Origin: a bacterium
GTDB lineage: Bacteria > Margulisbacteria > Marinamargulisbacteria > SXXA01
DNA length: 16,613 nucleotides
Direction of reading: 5' to 3'
NCBI GenBank assembly: GCA_947502965.1
Contig: CANNCG010000014.1
Coordinates: forward strand, 1 to 16,613
Positions within the stretch are counted from its first letter, which is position 1. Every line of letters begins with the position of its first letter. Positions 14,105 to 16,613 of the stretch are shown piece by piece. A program made the translations under genes and the position numbers. The notes under the pieces were generated by a model that worked only from the letters and a program-made list of their open reading frames with translations, was not told the DNA's origin and did not search any database.

Positions 14105-15130
14105 ATGTTAACTGTTTACTACGACAAAGATGCAAATCTTGATTTACTCAAATCCCGACGCATTGCGATCCTTGGCTATGGTAGTCAAGGCCATGCCCAT
14201 GCCCTCAACCTCAAAGACAGTGGCCTAACCGATATTGTCATCGGTCTAAACGCCGGATCACCTAGTGCAGAACGTGCCCAAAAAGCAGGTTTTGAAGTGG
14301 CTATCCCTACAGAAGCCGTAAAAAAGGCGGATATCGTCATGGTTTTGGTGCCAGACGAATACCAAGCAGACCTCTATATCACGATTGAAAAGAATATTAA
14401 ACAAGGTGCGGCATTGGCCTTTGCCCATGGCTTGAATGTTCACTTTAATCTGATCACGCCCCGCAGCGACCTTGATGTTTTTATGACCGCCCCAAAAGGA
14501 CCTGGACATACTGTTCGTAGCGAGTATTTGAAAGGGGCTGGCGTTCCTTGTCTTATTGCTATTGCGCAAAATGCCTCTGGAAAAGCGAAAGACTTGGCAT
14601 TGGCATGGGCATCCGGTGTCGGTGGGGGACGGTCTGGCATTATCGAAACAACCTTTAAAGACGAATGCGAAACAGACTTGTTTGGGGAGCAAGCGGTTCT
14701 GTGTGGTGGTATTTCGGCCTTGATCCAAGCTGGGTTTGAGACTTTGGTAGAAGCCGGATACCCGCCTGAAATGGCCTATTTTGAATGCCTGCATGAAACA
14801 AAGCTCATCGTGGACTTGATCTACGAAGGGGGTATGTCAACCATGCGCTACTCTATTTCCAATACCGCTGAATTTGGAGACTATCGTACGGGTCCAGAGA
14901 TTATTACCGCAGATACAAAAGCGGCCATGAAAAAAGCCCTTGAGCGTATTCAGTCTGGTGAATTTACCCGTGAATTTATCGCAGATAGCAAAAATGGTGC
15001 TGCGAAGCTCAAAGCCTGGCGCGCTGCAGGTGCTGCCCATCCTATTGAGGCCACTGGGGAGCACTTGCGCAGCCTTATGCCTTGGATTCGTAAAAACAAA
15101 TTGGTTAAAGAAGAACAGGCTGTCCGCTAA
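14105..15130 (+). CDS. ilvC: Ketol-acid reductoisomerase (IlvC), class I
   Basis: IlvC isomerises and reduces acetolactate or acetohydroxybutyrate in valine, leucine and isoleucine synthesis, using NAD(P)H and Mg2+. The 341-residue length is that of the short class I form. Motifs include the nucleotide fold GYGSQG (24-29), FAHG (106-109, His108), APKGPGHTVRSEY (129-141), and the metal and substrate residues Asp191, Glu195, Glu227, Glu231 and Ser252 (ISNTAE). The ribosome-binding site AAGGAG lies eight bases before the ATG. Other ilv genes (ilvBN, ilvD) are absent from the window. The next gene begins six bases after the stop. Confidence 0.97.
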   Translation: MLTVYYDKDANLDLLKSRRIAILGYGSQGHAHALNLKDSGLTDIVIGLNAGSPSAERAQKAGFEVAIPTEAVKKADIVMVLVPDEYQADLYITIEKNIKQGAALAFAHGLNVHFNLITPRSDLDVFMTAPKGPGHTVRSEYLKGAGVPCLIAIAQNASGKAKDLALAWASGVGGGRSGIIETTFKDECETDLFGEQAVLCGGISALIQAGFETLVEAGYPPEMAYFECLHETKLIVDLIYEGGMSTMRYSISNTAEFGDYRTGPEIITADTKAAMKKALERIQSGEFTREFIADSKNGAAKLKAWRAAGAAHPIEATGEHLRSLMPWIRKNKLVKEEQAVR

Positions 15131-15136
15131 CCCTAC

Positions 15137-16255
15137 ATGTCTAAGATAGGATTGGTTTTAACTGGGGGTGGGGCAAGAGGGGCCTATCAAGCAGGGGTCT
15201 TGCAGGGGATTGCCCAAATTGCCGATGATATGGGGATTGCCCGCCCATTTTCTGTTATTACAGGAAACTCTTCGGGCGCCCTCAATGCCGCCTATATGGC
15301 GGCATACTCGGACCGTTTGCGTCGTGCCTCAAACCGTTTGCGTCGCATGTGGGACAATCTGAGCACCGATCAGATTTTTCATGTGGATGCGTTTTCGATG
15401 ACCAAAATGGGATTTCGCTGGATATGGGAACTGACCACCGGGGGGTTGGATCAAGAAAAACGGGTGCGGGCCTTGTTTGATACGTCCCCGCTACGCCACT
15501 TGATCGCAGAACATTTACCTGTTGAGCGTATTTGGCAAAATATTTTTGACCATTCTTTGGATGCATTGGCCATTACAGCGGTGAATTACAGCACCGGGGG
15601 TAGCCGGACATTTTTTCAGAGCAGTGATGTGCATGAAGAGTGGCACCGTAGTCGCCGTGATAGCGAACGCACGCAGCTGACAGCGGATCATATTATGGCA
15701 TCAACCGCTATTCCCCTTCTTTTTCCGCCCATTAAAATAGGGGGCCATTATTATGGGGACGGGAGTTTGCGTAACTATACCCCGATGAGCCCTGCGATAA
15801 AATTGGGTGCAGATAAACTTTTGGTCATTGGAGTACGATGCAAAGATAACGATTTAAAAAGTACACCGATGAAATCCCCGAGCTTGGCCAGGATTCTCAG
15901 TGTTATTTTAAATTTTGTTCTTTTGGATGCTATCGATTTAGACTATGAATCCTTAACCAAACTTAACAATACGTTGATGGCCATCCCTGATCCCTTTCAG
16001 ACGGATGTTAAGCCCATCGGTGTTTGTATGATTCGCCCGACGCAGGATATTGGGGATATTGCGGCAGAAGAGGCCCATCACATGCCCAAGTTGTTGCGGC
16101 ATTTGGTGCGTGGTTTGGGTAGTAATGAGGAGGCCTCGGATTTGATTAGCTATTTGCTCTTTGAGGCGGCCTTTACACAGCGATTGACCCAGTTGGGCTA
16201 CGACGACGCGATCAACCAGTATCAGCAAGATATTCGGGCTTTTTTTCTGTCTTGA
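15137..16255 (+). CDS. Patatin-like phospholipase
   Basis: This 372-residue predicted serine acyl hydrolase has the patatin fold. It shows the oxyanion-hole GGGARGAY (10-17), the nucleophile elbow GNSSG (43-47, Ser45), and the catalytic-dyad aspartate in YGDGS (Asp208); DGS replaces the commoner DGG or DGA. There is no signal peptide or clear membrane segment. In cytoplasmic forms such enzymes deacylate membrane lipids, while some relatives are secreted effectors; nothing here shows secretion. It starts six bases after ilvC without a ribosome-binding site and shares its terminator. A functional link to branched-chain amino acid synthesis is not obvious. Confidence 0.9.
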   Translation: MSKIGLVLTGGGARGAYQAGVLQGIAQIADDMGIARPFSVITGNSSGALNAAYMAAYSDRLRRASNRLRRMWDNLSTDQIFHVDAFSMTKMGFRWIWELTTGGLDQEKRVRALFDTSPLRHLIAEHLPVERIWQNIFDHSLDALAITAVNYSTGGSRTFFQSSDVHEEWHRSRRDSERTQLTADHIMASTAIPLLFPPIKIGGHYYGDGSLRNYTPMSPAIKLGADKLLVIGVRCKDNDLKSTPMKSPSLARILSVILNFVLLDAIDLDYESLTKLNNTLMAIPDPFQTDVKPIGVCMIRPTQDIGDIAAEEAHHMPKLLRHLVRGLGSNEEASDLISYLLFEAAFTQRLTQLGYDDAINQYQQDIRAFFLS

Positions 16256-16261
16256 GAGCGC

Positions 16262-16278
16262 GCCCCATAGGGGCTTTT
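16262..16278 (+). terminator. Rho-independent terminator after ilvC and the patatin gene
   Basis: GCCCC (16262-16266) pairs with GGGGC (16270-16274) around ATA, followed by TTTT (16275-16278). It starts seven bases after the patatin stop. The stem is short but GC-only, and it is the most conventional terminator in the window. Confidence 0.65.
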
Positions 16279-16295
16279 CCCTCAATCAGTTTAAT

Positions 16296-16336
16296 CTATC
16301 CCATCCCAAAATGAAACCGGGAGCGGAGGCCTTTCC
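16296..16336 (+). repeat. Dispersed repeat fragment, 3' half
   Basis: This segment matches bases 3612-3653 of copy 1 at 38 of 42 positions by hand count (one deleted base), from the CTATACCC-type start to GCCTTTCC. The 5' half of the element, with its hairpin, is missing. It lies 17 bases after the patatin terminator. Confidence 0.75.
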
Positions 16337-16393
16337 AAATCGCTCTGGTCACATATAAGAATATGCTCCCGTCACGATTTGAAACCTGTATTC

Positions 16394-16411
16394 TATTTTG
16401 GAACGGGTATA
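16394..16411 (-). repeat. Dispersed repeat fragment, inverted end
   Basis: Read on the minus strand this is TATACCCGTTCCAAAATA, one base different from the start at 5625 and two from that at 3526. It faces the fragment at 16296-16336, so the pair bounds about 116 bases like terminal inverted repeats. The intervening sequence shows no coding capacity. Confidence 0.6.
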
Positions 16412-16613
16412 TCTGATACATATCTCAAAAAATGGATACAATTCTATGCGCGAAAGCATGCGACCTATATCTACAAATTTACCTGGATTTTAACTTTACT
16501 ATATTTATGGACATGGATGACCTGGCGCGGGTCATGCCACTGTCTCACAGAGAGGTGATGCACTGTGTGGGCTTCCCAACTTCCCCCCGATCTTCGACTC
16601 GTCCGATCTGACG
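16412..16613. other. Gene-free or unrecognised window end
   Basis: I recognise no gene here. A 59-codon frame (16432-16611, plus) has no ribosome-binding site and an unfamiliar product. A second frame (16433 to about 16556) codes a hydrophobic, tryptophan-rich stretch but has no ATG. The segment may contain the start of something beyond the window, or only intergenic sequence. Confidence 0.4.

Noticed and set aside
16379..16556. TTG-started frame coding a hydrophobic Trp-rich peptide
   Set aside because: It would have to begin inside the repeat fragment, uses a rare start and lacks a ribosome-binding site.
16432..16611. A 59-codon plus-strand frame near the window end
   Set aside because: It has no ribosome-binding site, no recognisable motif, and follows a repeat fragment; a chance frame is as likely.
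16580..16613. Last bases resemble the end of a sequencing adaptor (CCGATCT)
   Set aside because: Only seven bases match exactly, which can occur by chance. It is worth a glance if this is a contig end, but is not supported as an artefact.

Overview
This window reads as ordinary chromosome of a bacterium with moderate GC content, tightly packed with housekeeping biosynthesis genes. It contains no phage, plasmid, CRISPR or insertion-sequence genes, and I could not recognise any rRNA or tRNA gene. Menaquinone genes (menE, menB) together with the oxygen-sensitive ThiH route to thiamine suggest a facultative or anaerobic, menaquinone-respiring lifestyle. The taxonomic signals are mixed: MenB looks very like the enterobacterial type I enzyme, dCTP deaminase looks Firmicutes-like, IlvC looks alphaproteobacterial, and RNase HIII is uncommon in Proteobacteria. 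These likenesses are from memory, so I do not assign a phylum.

Layout. (1) 184-2482, minus strand: menB-menE. (2) 2483-2781: hairpin-rich divergent intergenic region. (3) 2782-3579, plus: an AlbA_2/Schlafen-like DNA-binding protein whose last 17 codons lie inside a dispersed repeat. (4) 3661-5533, minus: thiG-thiH, overlapping by 8 bases. (5) 5534-5873: intergenic region with a second, GC-rich repeat-like element. (6) 5874-10625, plus: a likely five-gene operon of dcd, a triple zinc-ribbon/DnaQ-type exonuclease fusion, an MFS transporter, rnhC (RNase HIII) and aroG (DAHP synthase). (7) 10700-13843, minus: lepA-pabB, convergent with aroG. (8) 13844-14104: divergent region with another copy of the dispersed repeat and a possible ilvC operator. 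(9) 14105-16255, plus: ilvC and a patatin-like phospholipase, followed by a terminator. (10) 16279-16613: repeat fragments in inverted orientation, then sequence with no recognisable gene.

AroG makes the first shikimate-pathway intermediate. PabB uses chorismate for folate, and MenE/MenB use it for menaquinone, so four of the thirteen genes belong to the chorismate network. dcd, the exonuclease and RNase HIII form a nucleotide and nucleic-acid maintenance group.

The most notable non-genic features are: a family of hairpin-containing repeats of about 117-128 bp, recognised by TATACCC-type starts and GCCTTTCC-type ends, with two clear full copies, one probable copy and two fragments; near-leaderless promoters in front of thiG, lepA and dcd; gene starts without Shine-Dalgarno sequences in several operons; and hairpins that contain the stop codons of menE and pabB. 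The best candidate for a little-described protein is the zinc-ribbon/exonuclease fusion at 6401-7351. I found no convincing new multi-gene system.
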